Source: Trifolium pratense
Lineage: Eukaryota; Streptophyta; Magnoliopsida; Fabales; Fabaceae
Direction: 5' to 3'
Assembly (NCBI RefSeq): GCF_020283565.1
Contig: NC_060060.1
Location: 12,462,001 to 12,526,000, forward strand
Length of the DNA stretch: 64,000 nt
A model generated the notes under the pieces. It searched no databases and had not been told where the DNA came from. It worked only from the letters and a program-made list of their open reading frames with translations. This document shows positions 35,301 to 46,951 of this stretch, one piece after another (the first letter of the stretch is position 1; each line of letters opens with the position of its first letter). The position numbers were made by a program, and so were the translations under genes.

Positions 35301-37857
35301 CTTGATGATATAATTACAATTTCGATACATATAATGACGAATGTGACACTTAGATACACTTTTGAGGATCAAAATGGTGATTTGTACGTCCTACAAATAT
35401 ATTAATGTGATTAATTTTCATGTCAACGACGATTTAAAGGTGACTAAGAAAAAACCATTTTTAAATTATTTGAAAAGGTATTTATTTTATTTTTGTCAAT
35501 AGGCTAAAATTTCAAAACTTAAAATAAATAGGGTTTAAAAATCTGTGCAATAGTCTCTAACGGTGAGTCATTAATAAAATTTTAAAAAAATCCATAAAAT
35601 GATGCATTAATCACTCCTTATCATGTGCAATGTTACACATGTTAGAAAAATTCAAATAAATAAATGAAGAATCTTTAGTTCAAATTCCAATATCTATATA
35701 TATAATACGATATTTTTATCAATTGAGTATTTATTTTTATTTTTTGAAAAAGCAAAAGAAAAATTTATTAAATATGGCATAAGATATGCCAAGAATCAAT
35801 ACAACCACAGTCTCCACATGCACAAATATCAGATAAAAAGACTCCAATACAATGTGTGTGTTTGGTTTAGTGTTGGCTAGAATTGAGTTTAGTAAAATTG
35901 AGTTTGATAGAATTGATTTTGGTTAAAAGTGAGTTGATTAGAATTGATTTATGTTTGGATATATTAAAGGAAAAGTGATTCTCAACATTTGATATTGTTT
36001 GGGTAATTTAACCAAAATTGCTTTTAGATGTGTAAATTACTAAAATGGGTTTATTGGGTTTATTTCATATGCATATATTTAAAACTAAATTTCATTTAAT
36101 ATTTCAATATGGTTTTTTCTGGATACATTTCAATACGGATTTTAGTTCAAGACTTGTGAAGATGATTATTTAATTAATTAATTGATGTAACCCACCTCAA
36201 GTTTTATCTCATTAATAAAAATAATTTTCAATTCAAAAACAAACAAAAAAGAATTCTCTAGAACCTGACTTTTCATTAATAAAAAATAGAAAAATAGGAC
36301 TATGAACTCAATTTCATCTCGCCCATTCTAAACTTGTGTACTTTTCTCTTGAAATTTCCATCTTCCTCATTCTCAACTTGTGAAATTCTTTTGTAACAAT
36401 TTGTGGATGGCTAAAACAACTCCTCAATCTTCCTCATCCACTTTCATTTTTCTGCACAAAATAAGAAGAAAACGTTCCTGAGAAAAAAATTGAAACTTGA
36501 AGATGTTCAATGATGAAGAAGTTAGGGGTAATTAGGTAAGTATATCCGTCACCTAAAAATAAATAGTATGGAATCGATTTTGTTTTGACGTGGAAGCTCC
36601 AATTTGTGGCTTCCAAGTGACGCACGTTTGGGGCTAGATCTGCGTTTGAGGGAAGCGATTCTGCAGTTATCCAAACATTGACAAATTTGCTCAAATCACG
36701 TTTCCTCATCTAAACTCGCGTTTGGGGTAAAAAAACGCAGAACCAAACAGTCACAATATCATTAATATTATCAATTGAATATTAGATCAAATTTAAACAC
36801 GAGTACGAAAACAAATTAAAAACCACCAACCAAACATACAGCGACTTGTGGTTGCATTTTCTGTGGTTTGAGTTGGTTAAAGGTGTCGCTTCCTAATCCA
36901 TATATATATATGTCCACATTTTCTTAAGAAAAATGTTAACTTGTGCCCTTAAAACACATGTTAAGGAAGCAAAAATAGAAATTATTAAATGCTAATTTGT
37001 GCATTTTGACTTTTGAAGCATTAAATTTCTTGTATCATTAAATGTTGAATTACTATTTTGGTATATCTTAACATGTGCCCTAAGGACACATGTTAACAAG
37101 ACCCTTTTCTTAATTTAATTACACTCAACCTTTAATTTCTAGTCCAAAACCCAACACTAGATATATTTTGTTGGAACGTGAACATGTTAATTAAATCATT
37201 AAATAAACTAATAAATTGTCATTTTCATTACAGGATGTGATGTTTGGAGGAACTGAAACTGTAGCCTCAGCAATTGAGTGGGCCATGGCTGAACTAATGA
37301 AAAGTCCAGAAGATCTAAAAAAAGTCCAACAAGAGTTAGATGAAGTTGTGGGCCTGACCCGTCGAGTCGAAGAGCCCGATTTCGAGAAACTAACTTATCT
37401 CAAATGTGTTCTTAAAGAAACCCTACGTCTACACCCACCAATTCCGTTGCTTCTCCACGAAACTGCAGAGAATGCTATTGTTAACGGTTATTTTATTCCA
37501 AAGCGCGCACGTGTGATGATAAATGCATGGGCGATTGGAAGAGACAACAATTGTTGGGAGGAGCCAGAGAGTTTTAAGCCTACACGGTTTTTGAAACCAG
37601 GTGTGCCTGATTTTAAGGGGAGTAATTTTGAGTTTATTCCGTTTGGGTCGGGTCGTAGATCTTGTCCTGGAATGCAGTTGGGTTTGTACGCGCTTGATTT
37701 GGCGGTGGTTCATTTGCTTCATTGTTTTACTTGGGAGTTGCCAGATGGAATGAAACCGAGTGAAATGGATATGAGTGATGTGTTTGGACTCACTGCTCCA
37801 AGAGCGAATCGACTTGTTGCTATTCCTACCAAGCGTATCTTGAGCCCTCTGGATTAG
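32382..37857 (+). CDS. F5H: Ferulate 5-hydroxylase, cytochrome P450 CYP84A, 2 exons
   Basis: The exons are 32382-33317 and 37234-37857, joined in phase 0 after IKAIIM, giving 519 residues. This is the length of known CYP84A enzymes and the sequence follows Arabidopsis F5H closely. Residues about 18-40 are the ER membrane anchor, followed by the hinge KYPPGPKGLPFIGN. The I-helix oxygen-binding motif is FGGTET (316-321), the K-helix ExxR is KETLR (373-377), and the haem loop FGSGRRSCPG has ligand Cys456. The enzyme hydroxylates coniferaldehyde/coniferyl alcohol (and ferulate) at C5, committing monolignols to syringyl lignin and sinapate esters. The intron, 3.9 kb, is filled with transposons. 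The reading frame shows no defects. Confidence 0.97.
33870..33995 (+). repeat. SINE family B copy in the F5H intron
   Basis: gacactgaatttggtaggga, then cagttcgattcttgcaacta, then cacttaataccagaattgac matches the two family B copies near 11.8-12.2 kb. The box-B-like gttcgattc is kept. Confidence 0.6.
34012..35106. mobile_element. hAT-like non-autonomous element in the F5H intron
   Basis: Ends GAGGGGCGGAACCTG and, inverted, CAGGGGCGAACCTG are flanked by perfect 8 bp duplications TACATGTG (34004-34011 and 35107-35114). The end sequence fits plant hAT elements. No transposase is present. The interior has been invaded by the MULE-type MITE at 34481-34822. Confidence 0.85.
34481..34822. mobile_element. 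Mutator-like (MULE) MITE nested inside the hAT element
   Basis: Perfect 9 bp duplications AAAATTAAA flank the element (34472-34480 and 34823-34831). The inverted ends start GGCTTAATTACATATTTGG and GGCTTAATTGCATATTTGG and stay similar for about 80 bp (with ggtccc and aagtttcaa motifs). Long TIRs plus a 9 bp duplication are diagnostic of Mutator-like elements. Confidence 0.9.
35854..36754. mobile_element. Probable MITE-like element in the F5H intron
   Basis: The left end GTGTGTGTTTGGTTTAG and inverted right end GTGACTGTTTGGTTCTG are flanked by AAT on both sides. The left part has repeated gaattgattttgg-type strings. Similarity of the ends is modest, so borders are provisional. Confidence 0.5.
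36936..37096. mobile_element. Small foldback MITE near the F5H intron acceptor
   Basis: Inverted arms ttaacttgtgcccttaaaac and ttaacatgtgtccttagggc extend about 30 bp each. It sits about 140 bp before exon 2. A single arm of the same kind is at 23686-23720. Confidence 0.6.
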
Positions 37858-37859
37858 AA

Positions 37860-40000
37860 AGAATGGGAAAACATTGGATTTTTTTTTAATATCCTATTAG
37901 ACATAAGTTGAAATATTATGTGAAGATAAAATAAGACACGTAATAAGAACGTGATAGTTTAAAAGAGTGGTAATTTTCTTTACTCTTCTTGATGTAAACT
38001 TCTATTTCAAATATCATCGTGTATTATCCTATAAAAAATGATTCCTTGTTTATTTTGTTCTTAACTTATTTTGATCAATTAATTCACTTTCTCGTTGTTG
38101 GACTATTTTCGCACTTTATGCTCTTTTTAGAGTTCGGGGAAGGGGGATTTGGAGGGAGGGGAGTTGAGAAAAAATAGAGAATTCCTTTTAAAAAATATAG
38201 TTTATATTTAATATTATTATTATAAATAAAAACATAGATTGGATTTGGAGGATTCATCCATTCCCTGTCAAATTCTATGATTCAATTTTTGAGTTCATCA
38301 AAATTAGGAAAGTTTTATTATATTATGAAGAAAAATAAACCATACAAAGCTCTCTCCATCTATCTTTTCTCCTTTCGTCTCTCTCCATCTTTCTTCTCTT
38401 TTCGTCTCTCTCCATCTGTCTCTTCATCCGTCTATCTCCATCCCCTCTTCATCAAAGAACTTAAGTGATTGTTATATTTACTAATTTGAATTTTATATAT
38501 GACGTACTTAAAAACTCATACATCACACGAGTCAAAGTCTAGTAAATATAAAAATGAAGAAGGTATAAGAGAAAGTTCAGGAAAACAAAGAGGTGCTAGA
38601 AGTACAATCTACTAGAACTCAAGGAGCTACGCACGCCACCAACAAACTAGAACCCCTCATTGGCACCACCATGAGAAGCATAAAACCCTTTGGGAAGAGA
38701 GGCAACGATCAACCACAAGTAGAACAAAACAAGAGGACCTACAATCCCCCTGACCCACTGAGACCCAAGTCGACACCCCAATAAACTCTACTGGTTCCAA
38801 CATAAAGTAACGACGGGAGCAAGGTTTTTTACCTAGAAACCACTTTCAAAATAAAAGTTTCACCCTATCGACTAGATACTCGACAGAAAAGGTTCATTCC
38901 AAAAAGAATACGTCATTTCGAGATTTCCATATAGTCTATATAATATTAATTATGCCAAATTAATAACAACCCTAATTATCTTTTCTACCCATGCTCATGT
39001 CCATGCCCAAGAGAGCCAAAAAACCCTAAAACATCACGAGGAGACACTAACTCCACACTCAAACACCGAATAATATCATATCAAATTAGTGAGATTTGGT
39101 TACAAGAACCAAATAATAAGTGATAAGTTTATTCGAACCCTAACCCCAAATAACACACATGTAGAAGCATTAGCATGATCCCCAATGACACCTCGCTGCC
39201 AGAGATTTTAACAAGTCGACAACCTATCAAGTTACCAAGAAAAACTGTAACTTTTGTAGGGGCGAAGGGAGTATTATATTAGTTACATTACTTGCATTGA
39301 CCAACCAATATATTATAGTTTGATTCTCATCAAAGTAAAATGTTACGGTTTGAAGAAATTTTAGATGACCCAAATGCGATTTTTTAACAAGTTAGATTTC
39401 TAAGTTTAAACCAATTAAGGTACTTGCTTTGTCAAAAAAAAGACCTAGGTACTTAAATAAATAAACTTGACTTGACTTAAAGTTGGTAGCTAATTAAGAA
39501 AAAAAAACCAAGAAAATAAAAATGAATAGTATTTGCTATTATGGACACAAGTGCATAAAACAACCAAATCTTACAACATTAATTAATTATAGTCTGACAA
39601 ATAAAAGTAATCTCAAAAGACGGCAACCCTATTTATTTTCTTCCTGAGCTGCGTCACCTTTATAAATTGGTTGTGTTCAAAATGACGACTTCTTAGTAAT
39701 AATAACTTTTTTCTTAGTAGTATCCATAAAAGTAAAACACATCACATATATAATATTCCCCTAATATATACTAGTATGTGCATAAAAATCTGAAGATCGA
39801 TCGAGTACTAGAATTTTAGTTAAGAAAATGTAAGCTTTGAACAATAACATAAAGAAATATGATTTATGACTAATATTTTCTTATAAATAAAACAGATACA
39901 TATATAATTATATTCAATGCAAGATATGAGAATCAATGTTCTCTCTTTCTAAATGAGATAGCTAGGCTTCATCTTTTTAAAGACATTGAAGTTAAATACT
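37860..40000. other. Intergenic region downstream of F5H
   Basis: No gene is recognised. The open frame 38593-38784 (LEVQSTRTQGATHATNKLEP) lies in a less AT-rich patch, about 38560-38820, that may be an old retroelement fragment, but no domain can be named. Other sequence is AT-rich and non-coding. Confidence 0.45.
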
Positions 40001-40264
40001 CTTACCTCCGTCCCTAATTATAAGACTCTATTTGACCACTGCATGTACGCCAATGCACAATTTTGATCACTAATATATTTAATTGTCTATTAGTAAAAAT
40101 TATAAAAATTTAATATTTTGAAAATACTCATCAAAACAAATTGAACAATATCTTATATGCTAATATTTACATTTATATATTATTAAAAAAATACGATCAA
40201 AACAAGGTAAATGAATAGTATATTTTTGTCAAACAGAATCTTATAATTAGGGACGGATGTAGTA
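40000..40264. mobile_element. Stowaway-type MITE
   Basis: Inverted ends cctccgtccctaattataag and catccgtccctaattataag flank an AT-rich core of about 220 bp. TA dinucleotides adjoin both ends. The CCTCCGTCCC end is the classic Stowaway signature. The outermost bases are slightly degenerate. Confidence 0.75.
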
Positions 40265-42735
40265 TTATTAGTCTAAAATGGTCTGCCACACACACGACTC
40301 AGACTCTTGTTAGATTCAGGATACGAAAGTGGAAGTCTTACTAGGTCACAAACCTAAATAAAAAAACTTGAGCACACACGCATATCAAAATATTATTTAT
40401 ATATAAAATTATCTTCCTTTACTTTTTCTCATTTATATGTGTGGTATATCTCCAAATCTTTTTCATTAAAAATTGTGACCAACAAACAAGTCTCACTCTA
40501 CGAACGAAATATTATTTCGTTACAAACGTCTGCTTCCATATGTTTTCTTCTTATAATAATGTTGAGTGTCATAAATGTGAGAGTTTTGTAAAGTCTAAAA
40601 TGTGACCATGCATGGTCCAATATTGTGTCACATTGAATCCGTCCCCAACTAACTATATCATTTACAAGCTGTTTGAAATTTCATCTTTAGAATTGTATTG
40701 TATGGTATACATACAATTAGGACCACTCTGTCATGACATTTTACCTATATTGCCTTGACATACCGTCCATGTTGCTTGTCTTCCTATGAAATCCGTGTGA
40801 GGACTTTCTACAACGTGATATAATTATTTTCAACATTAACAATACTAATTTAGGCAAACTTTTCTATGTTTTCACACTCTCCCTCAAATACTTTTTGTTT
40901 CCTTATTTGTTCATTGAAATATTTAACCGATGATGTGATATGTTTTAAATTACGTGATATGATTGATAATAACAAAATTTATGGATGAAATTGTAATTAA
41001 TTCTACCTAAAAACACATAACTAAATTGGTGTTATCTATAGGGAGTAATAAGCATCTTTGTAGGATGAATTCGATTGCATAACAAAATTCACAATTTAGA
41101 ATAGATAACTCTTAAATGTGCTCTAGATCTTTGAAGAAATTTGTCTCTCTTCAACCACACATGTAGGGTTTCCTAAATAATAAACGTAAAAAATGACATA
41201 AAGTATGTTATAATAACACGATAGATACAATCTAATCAATTAAATGTGAGATTTCATTTTTGAACCGACAAATATAAGCCATATCTTCATTCTATATACA
41301 ATATAATATTATTAAATTTGAGATTTTATTTTTAAAACCGGCGAATATGAGCCATATTTCCATTTTCATAAAGTCACGTGTGTGTTATCATCAAGTTATG
41401 CATGTACTCAATTTGGAACTTTTTACATAACTACGAAGTTGAATTCAATTCCGAATGAAAAATTTCAATCTAATAATATCGATATTGTCAGTTGAGTTCG
41501 ACATAATAAAGTATATCATATTTATTATGCTACACTAATATGATTCCCTCTTATTATTATTATTTTCGATAATTAGAGAATTTCATATCATTAAAATATT
41601 TGCCCACCTTTTGTTAATGATTGAAGAGAAAACTATCTTAAATCAAATCATTATCATAAAAATAAAAAAAATAAAAAAAAAAGAATGATTGAAGAAGGCC
41701 TACCCTATCATGTGCTAGTGTGCTAAATAACCAAACAACAAAATTACGACAAATACAAACGTTCTCAATATATCAATCAAAACACTTCAAATGGCTACAA
41801 GCCTACAACAGTGAAACTCTCAGATAGTGAACCTTGAGATGTGTGTCCTTCAAATTAGTTGATTGATTTTAAGCCGGAAGCAAATAACCATTTGATTCAT
41901 TGTCATCTGAAAAGGAGCCATAATCAGATCTACATATAACTAGGGTTAGTACTTTTTACACCACATATTTCCAATAGTTCCACACCTACATAAAATGCTA
42001 CTAAACTAGGAAGGAAACTTTCTCAATGAATTATGCTCAAGGCCACAAAATAGTACAAAGATGGGAAAAAACTTGAATGGACACAAAGAGTAGTTTGGAT
42101 GTGGATTGCCTGTTGTAGCAGGACACATTTTGCCACAGTTTTCAATCTCAGCCATTAAATTTAGATTAGTCAGTCCAAATTCAATATACAGTTAAATGAT
42201 CTTATCGGTTGATTCAGATCAGACGAGAGTTTCTAACAAAGATGATATGAAGATCACTATAGATTAGAACTAAGGCTTTTTATTTTATGTATCCTTTTTG
42301 AGTTTTTTCCATTTTAAGAAGGGGACAAATCTAAAATGGTACCTGTACTCTTTTCTCAGAAAATCACATCAACTTATGCAGTAAAATGAAAAATACAGAC
42401 AAATCAAGTGTGTGTAATTATACTCATTAATTATATATTAAGGTACAATTTGTACAAGTAATCATAAGCAACAGAAGGCTAGTAAAATAGTTGGCCTAGT
42501 GTCACACTGTATTGAAAAGAAGAAAAAAAAATACAAATACATCAAGAAAAATTATATGTAAAGGAACATGGGCTTTGAAAAAAAAAGGCCCATTTGATAT
42601 CTAATGGAAACTACTTCAGCTCCACCAACACTGCAATGAAATTGTTTCTCATACAGAACATACAATATCTTCCAAACAGCTGCTCTAGTTTTCTTTACCT
42701 TAATCTTGTTAGTGTTAATCTGAATACATTCTGTT
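40265..42735. other. Intergenic region before the DUF1640 gene
   Basis: No supported gene was found. A minus-strand exon-like piece near 41876-41934 is described under the findings. The rest is AT-rich, with the 3' UTR of the DUF1640 gene probably covering part of 42400-42735. Confidence 0.45.
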
Positions 42736-45700
42736 TTACATCAAGATACGAATAACGGCAAGGCCAACGGCAGATATTGAAACAAGGGTTCCTATGCAGT
42801 ATTTTATCACATCATACTTGGCTGCTTCCAGCTGAGCCCTTAAAGCATGGATTTCCTGAACATTGTATTAAAATTAAAGAAAATCAAAATGACAAGTTAC
42901 ATTTATGTTTCGTTTTGCTTTTACAATGTTACATTAAAAAATAATCTTCGCCGATTCTACTCTTAAATTGATATTGTCTGCACTAATTTCAAGTTATTAT
43001 ATTTCGCCGTACATTTATGACAATGACTAACAACCAATAGTTAATAAAGATAATTTTTTAAAATTGCAACAATTTTTAATCTATTTAGTCTTTTTTAATC
43101 CATGTGAAAAAACCTAAGAGGACAGTTATTTTGTACGGGAGAGAGTACTATTGTACACTAATTTGCTTACCCTATCAAGTTTGTTAGTCAGGTTATTAGT
43201 TTCAGCATTCTGATTGGCTAGCTCCTCCCTTATCCTCCTGCAATTACGGTAAAACATTAACAATCGTGGTAGAAAATGTGATAATAAAATGAAACACAAG
43301 TTCTGTTATGTTCGACAAAAAGTTTTTCGTTCATAATTCTTACCCCCTTTCGAGGTTCAAATCCAACCGCTGTCCAGCTGTTACTTTATCTATCTCATAC
43401 CTACACGACAATCCAGAACAATGTACCATAGAGATTACAATTTGACAAATGAAAATAGTATTTGATCAAGGATAATCAATGACAGCATGATAAACCAGAC
43501 CTCAATTCACTACGCATCTTCTCTATATCATTCCTAAGCTTCTCAGTCTCGTGTTGCAGCAGAGAAAAGTGATGTCCCTGCATTATGATATTTTCATTAT
43601 ATGACCGCATCAGGCAAATGAAATCCAATCTCAATTCCTATAGATCAAATATACTATTCCAATAAAGGGTAGTATATACTAATACACACAAATCATCTCT
43701 TTTATCCATTTCTTTTCACAACTAAATGCAGTTTAACAGACCAAACAATGGAATCAGAATGTTTCATTTCTGTACAAAACAATGACAAAGAATATTTACT
43801 TTGCATTTACCTACCTAATCATAACAGGAGAAGCATGACACACTTAATTCCTAATGGTAGCATATCAACAAGTTGTTTTAAGGAAGCCTCTCCCCTTTCT
43901 TTGGTTTTTCTCAGCTGTAACAAAGAAATTCAGACGTGGGAATAGTATTAAATTAAACTCTGGTCTGATACTTGGCTTGGTACATGTAGCTGGCAATCTT
44001 TGCTACCGAGGTTATTCCAACTATCTGAAGATAAGGAGGCCTTCATTATGGACATGGTAGAGTGGAAGGAATGAAGGATGATGTAGTATGTGGGCCTTGG
44101 AGGTGGAGAATGGAGAAGATCCTTTCTTGCATGGGAAGAAGACTTGTATAGTGAACTAGGCACGCTGGTTGCTTCCATTTATTCCTCTGAAGGAGAGAAG
44201 GAATGTATTGGTTTTAGATGGAGGATAGTCTAAAAATTATATTATGTCACTCTGTTTATGTATTTTTTAAAATCGTCAATGGTGCCCTCTTTGGTTTCTG
44301 CCGATGCTATTCTTATAAAATTGGAAAAGTTTAACTCCTTTGAAAGTACTGTCCTGGTGTTTGATTATGGAAAGGTTTCCCCCAAGGGCTGCCCTATCTA
44401 AGAGAGGTGTTTTTGTACTCTTCAGGGGCATATTGCATCCTCCGTCTGTCACCATATATGGAGAAATATATATGCCCAGCTTGGGTTTTTTCTCTCTATG
44501 CCTTTCTCTACTTTGGAATTGTACTCTCAGTTCGGGCAGCTGGCTGCAGGAAAAATTCAAGGAAATCCTTTTATTGCACTTGGCACGCTGTAGTATTGTC
44601 TCTATTCAGTTATTGAGGAACAACATTGTCTTCAAGAAAGGCAGGTTTGATATTTTTGCCATTTCAGACCTGATCAAAGTTAGAATGTTGTTTTTATTAT
44701 CTTTTTCAGATTGGTGTATAAATTCAATCTCTTCTATTTCCATGTGTTCTTAGCTGCTAGACCTAGATTTATATTCTTCCAAGTTCTTAGGTGCTAGACT
44801 GCTAGACTTATATTCTTCCAAAAAAAGGTGCTATATTTATATTGTAAAAGGGTTGGACTAGCTTTGTACTCACATTTTTTTTATTGTTACTCTTTGCTAA
44901 TAAAAAAACAAGTAGATGTAGTAAGGTTTTTTGTTATGATTAGCGCGGCTTATATACAAGACAACAGTAAAGAAAAATTTGCAGTACTTGCAGTCCATTA
45001 TATATGCATACAGTCCTTTCAAAATCCACAATATAACACGATTTCTCAATTAATGAATACCTGCGAGCTCTGCACTTCTGCTTTGAATTTGGACAGGTTG
45101 GCTTCTTGTAGCATCTCAGTCTTGAGACAACCAAAGCAGGAATCAAAACAGCTAAAATCAGTACATAATTTTTGTATCACAATTCTAAAGCCAATAAAAC
45201 TTGAAATAAGGCAACACAAGTAAAATCAAACATTCATAGAATTGTAAAGGGAGGACAGTAAATATGTTTGAAAAGGGCATTATTACCCTTTGCATTTCTT
45301 CTTTTGATACCAATGACTGAGATACATTCTCCAAGCTATCATTCAAAACCTCAGTTATAGCAGCAGTTATTGCCTCAGCTTGCTTTAAAGGCACTCCTTG
45401 TCCCTCAAGTCTCTTAACCTACACAATACACAAAAACAAAGGATGCAAAAATTAAGCCTTTCTTCATAACTACTAAAATGGAATAAGCCAGTGTTTTAAA
45501 AACCGAACCAGAACCAGATTAGGCGGTCCAGTGGGCCGGATACTGGTGGTGAAAAAAAAAAAAAAAAAAAACAAACCAGACAGCTCAACCAATTGAACCT
45601 TGAACCGCCCTTTACTATGGTTTAATTATTTAAGCAGCTTGATCGCAGTTTCATCCAAGTTCAAAAAACTGTTTAAGACGGTTGAACCACGACCCAGATG

Positions 45701-45991
45701 TCTCACTGGTTCAATGTCCGGTTTTTAAAACATTGGAATAAGGACATGAAATGTTAAAAAACAAAAAAGTATAAAAAGAGGAATGTGAATTACAAGGGCT
45801 AATGTATCAACGAGAAACAAGCGTTGTCCATTTGATTTCAGCAATTGAGAAAAGTGCATAGAGCTAGAATTATAAATGGAAGGTGAAAATTTCAAAGCCT
45901 TATTTCCAAAGGCTCCTCCAAATCCAGTTAAACCAATCCCAGAATTGGTCCCTAAAATTCCCAATCGTCTACAAGCCGCCACCGCGGCCAT
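42736..45991 (-). CDS. Mitochondrial CCDC90/DUF1640 coiled-coil protein, 7 exons
   Basis: The exons on the minus strand are 45794-45991, 45287-45418, 45061-45120, 43501-43577, 43344-43400, 43171-43237 and 42736-42855. All junctions are GT..AG and phases agree, giving 236 residues. An Arg/Ser/Gly-rich N terminus (MAAVAACRRLGILGTN) fits a mitochondrial presequence. Residues about 67-110 (VKRLEGQGVPLKQAEAITAA) begin the DUF1640 domain. A long coiled coil follows (QHETEKLRNDIEKMRSEL, then QRLDLNLERGRIREELANQ). The C terminus carries a membrane segment (IKYCIGTLVSISAVGLAVIR). The family includes animal MCUR1/CCDC90 proteins of the inner mitochondrial membrane; plant function is not settled. Intron 3 holds a LINE remnant and intron 1 a hAT-like element. 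Confidence 0.93.
43890..44880 (+). pseudogene. Decayed LINE reverse-transcriptase 3' region in a DUF1640 intron
   Basis: With frame changes the plus strand reads ...WSDTWLGT, then LLPRLFQLSEDKEA, then CHHIWRNIYAQLGFF and LSMPFSTL. This follows the order seen in the zinc-binding reverse-transcriptase C-terminal region of plant non-LTR elements (F-W-D-WLG..., later H-LF--C...VW--L--WLG). Stops interrupt it and it lies antisense to the host gene within intron 3 (43578-45060). Confidence 0.7.
45489..45735. mobile_element. hAT-like MITE in DUF1640 intron 1
   Basis: The ends CAGTGTTTTAAAAACCG and, inverted, CAATGTTTTAAAAACCG are flanked by gaataagc and gaataagg, a nearly perfect 8 bp duplication. 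The interior has ccggttcaa-type strings and an A run. No coding capacity. Confidence 0.78.
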
Positions 45992-46780
45992 TTGATTCCA
46001 AACAACAAAAACTCTTATTCAAACCAGAAATTCCTCCAACAATTCCAAGCAAATGATCACACAAACTTTATAGCAGCAGCAGCAGCAACAAAAACTCTAA
46101 CAAAGAAGAACACAATCATGAACCCCATAAGCAAAAAATGAATCAATTAAAACTAAAAGCAGAAAAAATTTGATCTTTATAATTTAATTTTATGGGAAAC
46201 AAACTAAAAGCACAAAAAATTTGATCTTTACCTGAATGTGAAAATGAGAAGGAGGAGAGGTTAATTGTGAAGCATGAATGAATGATGAGATAAAATGAGG
46301 ATTAGGGAAGTAATTGGTGGGAAATTAGAATATAAAAAAAGGGGATTACGCGGTTGGTTGGTAATTGGTTGATTCTTAGTTTATCAATCATACTATTTTG
46401 AATTGAATCAAAAAAATGAGATTGAGAGATACCATTACGATTACGACACGATTTTGTTGGTCCCAAACACAGTGCCCATGTGGGAATTGTTTTTTTTTTA
46501 TAGGATCAACTAATGTACGGTTTAGATTGTGTTTTGCCTTCACAAGGTAAAGAAGAAAAAAGATTTTAATTTTTTTTTAGGATTAGATAAATAAATTGAA
46601 GATAAGAGATTAAACAAAAATTGAATTGATTTTTTTTAAGACAAATATTGATTTTTTTTTTTCACAATATTGCCGATGAAGATCGAACCTAAGACCTTAT
46701 GCATACTACTAAAATCTTTCACTAGACCAAACTTTTACTAAGTCATAATACAATGTCTTAAGTACAATTTATTTAAAGAG

Positions 46781-46945
46781 TTTAATTGTTGTGTACCGTC
46801 AGTATAATTTTCTTTTACACATATATTTAATGACGTGTTGCCACATCATTTAATGAATGTGACACATCTTGTGTTTTTAATTATCATACATGATGTGTCG
46901 GTATATTATTGGACACATGTGCAAAATAACTCATGTAAATTAAAT
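46781..46945. mobile_element. MITE, copy 2 of the family at 1898-2075, right end deleted
   Basis: It aligns with copy 1 along nearly its whole length (gttgccacatcatttaatga, catgatgtgtcggtatatta) but lacks most of the right terminal inverted repeat (the ttacaccgacggtac part). A MULE has inserted directly at its right edge. Confidence 0.75.
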
Positions 46946-46951
46946 TCTTAT

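Noticed and set aside
44828..45223. 131-codon plus-strand frame
   Set aside because: It covers the end of the LINE remnant and the antisense of DUF1640 exon 3, so it is not a gene.
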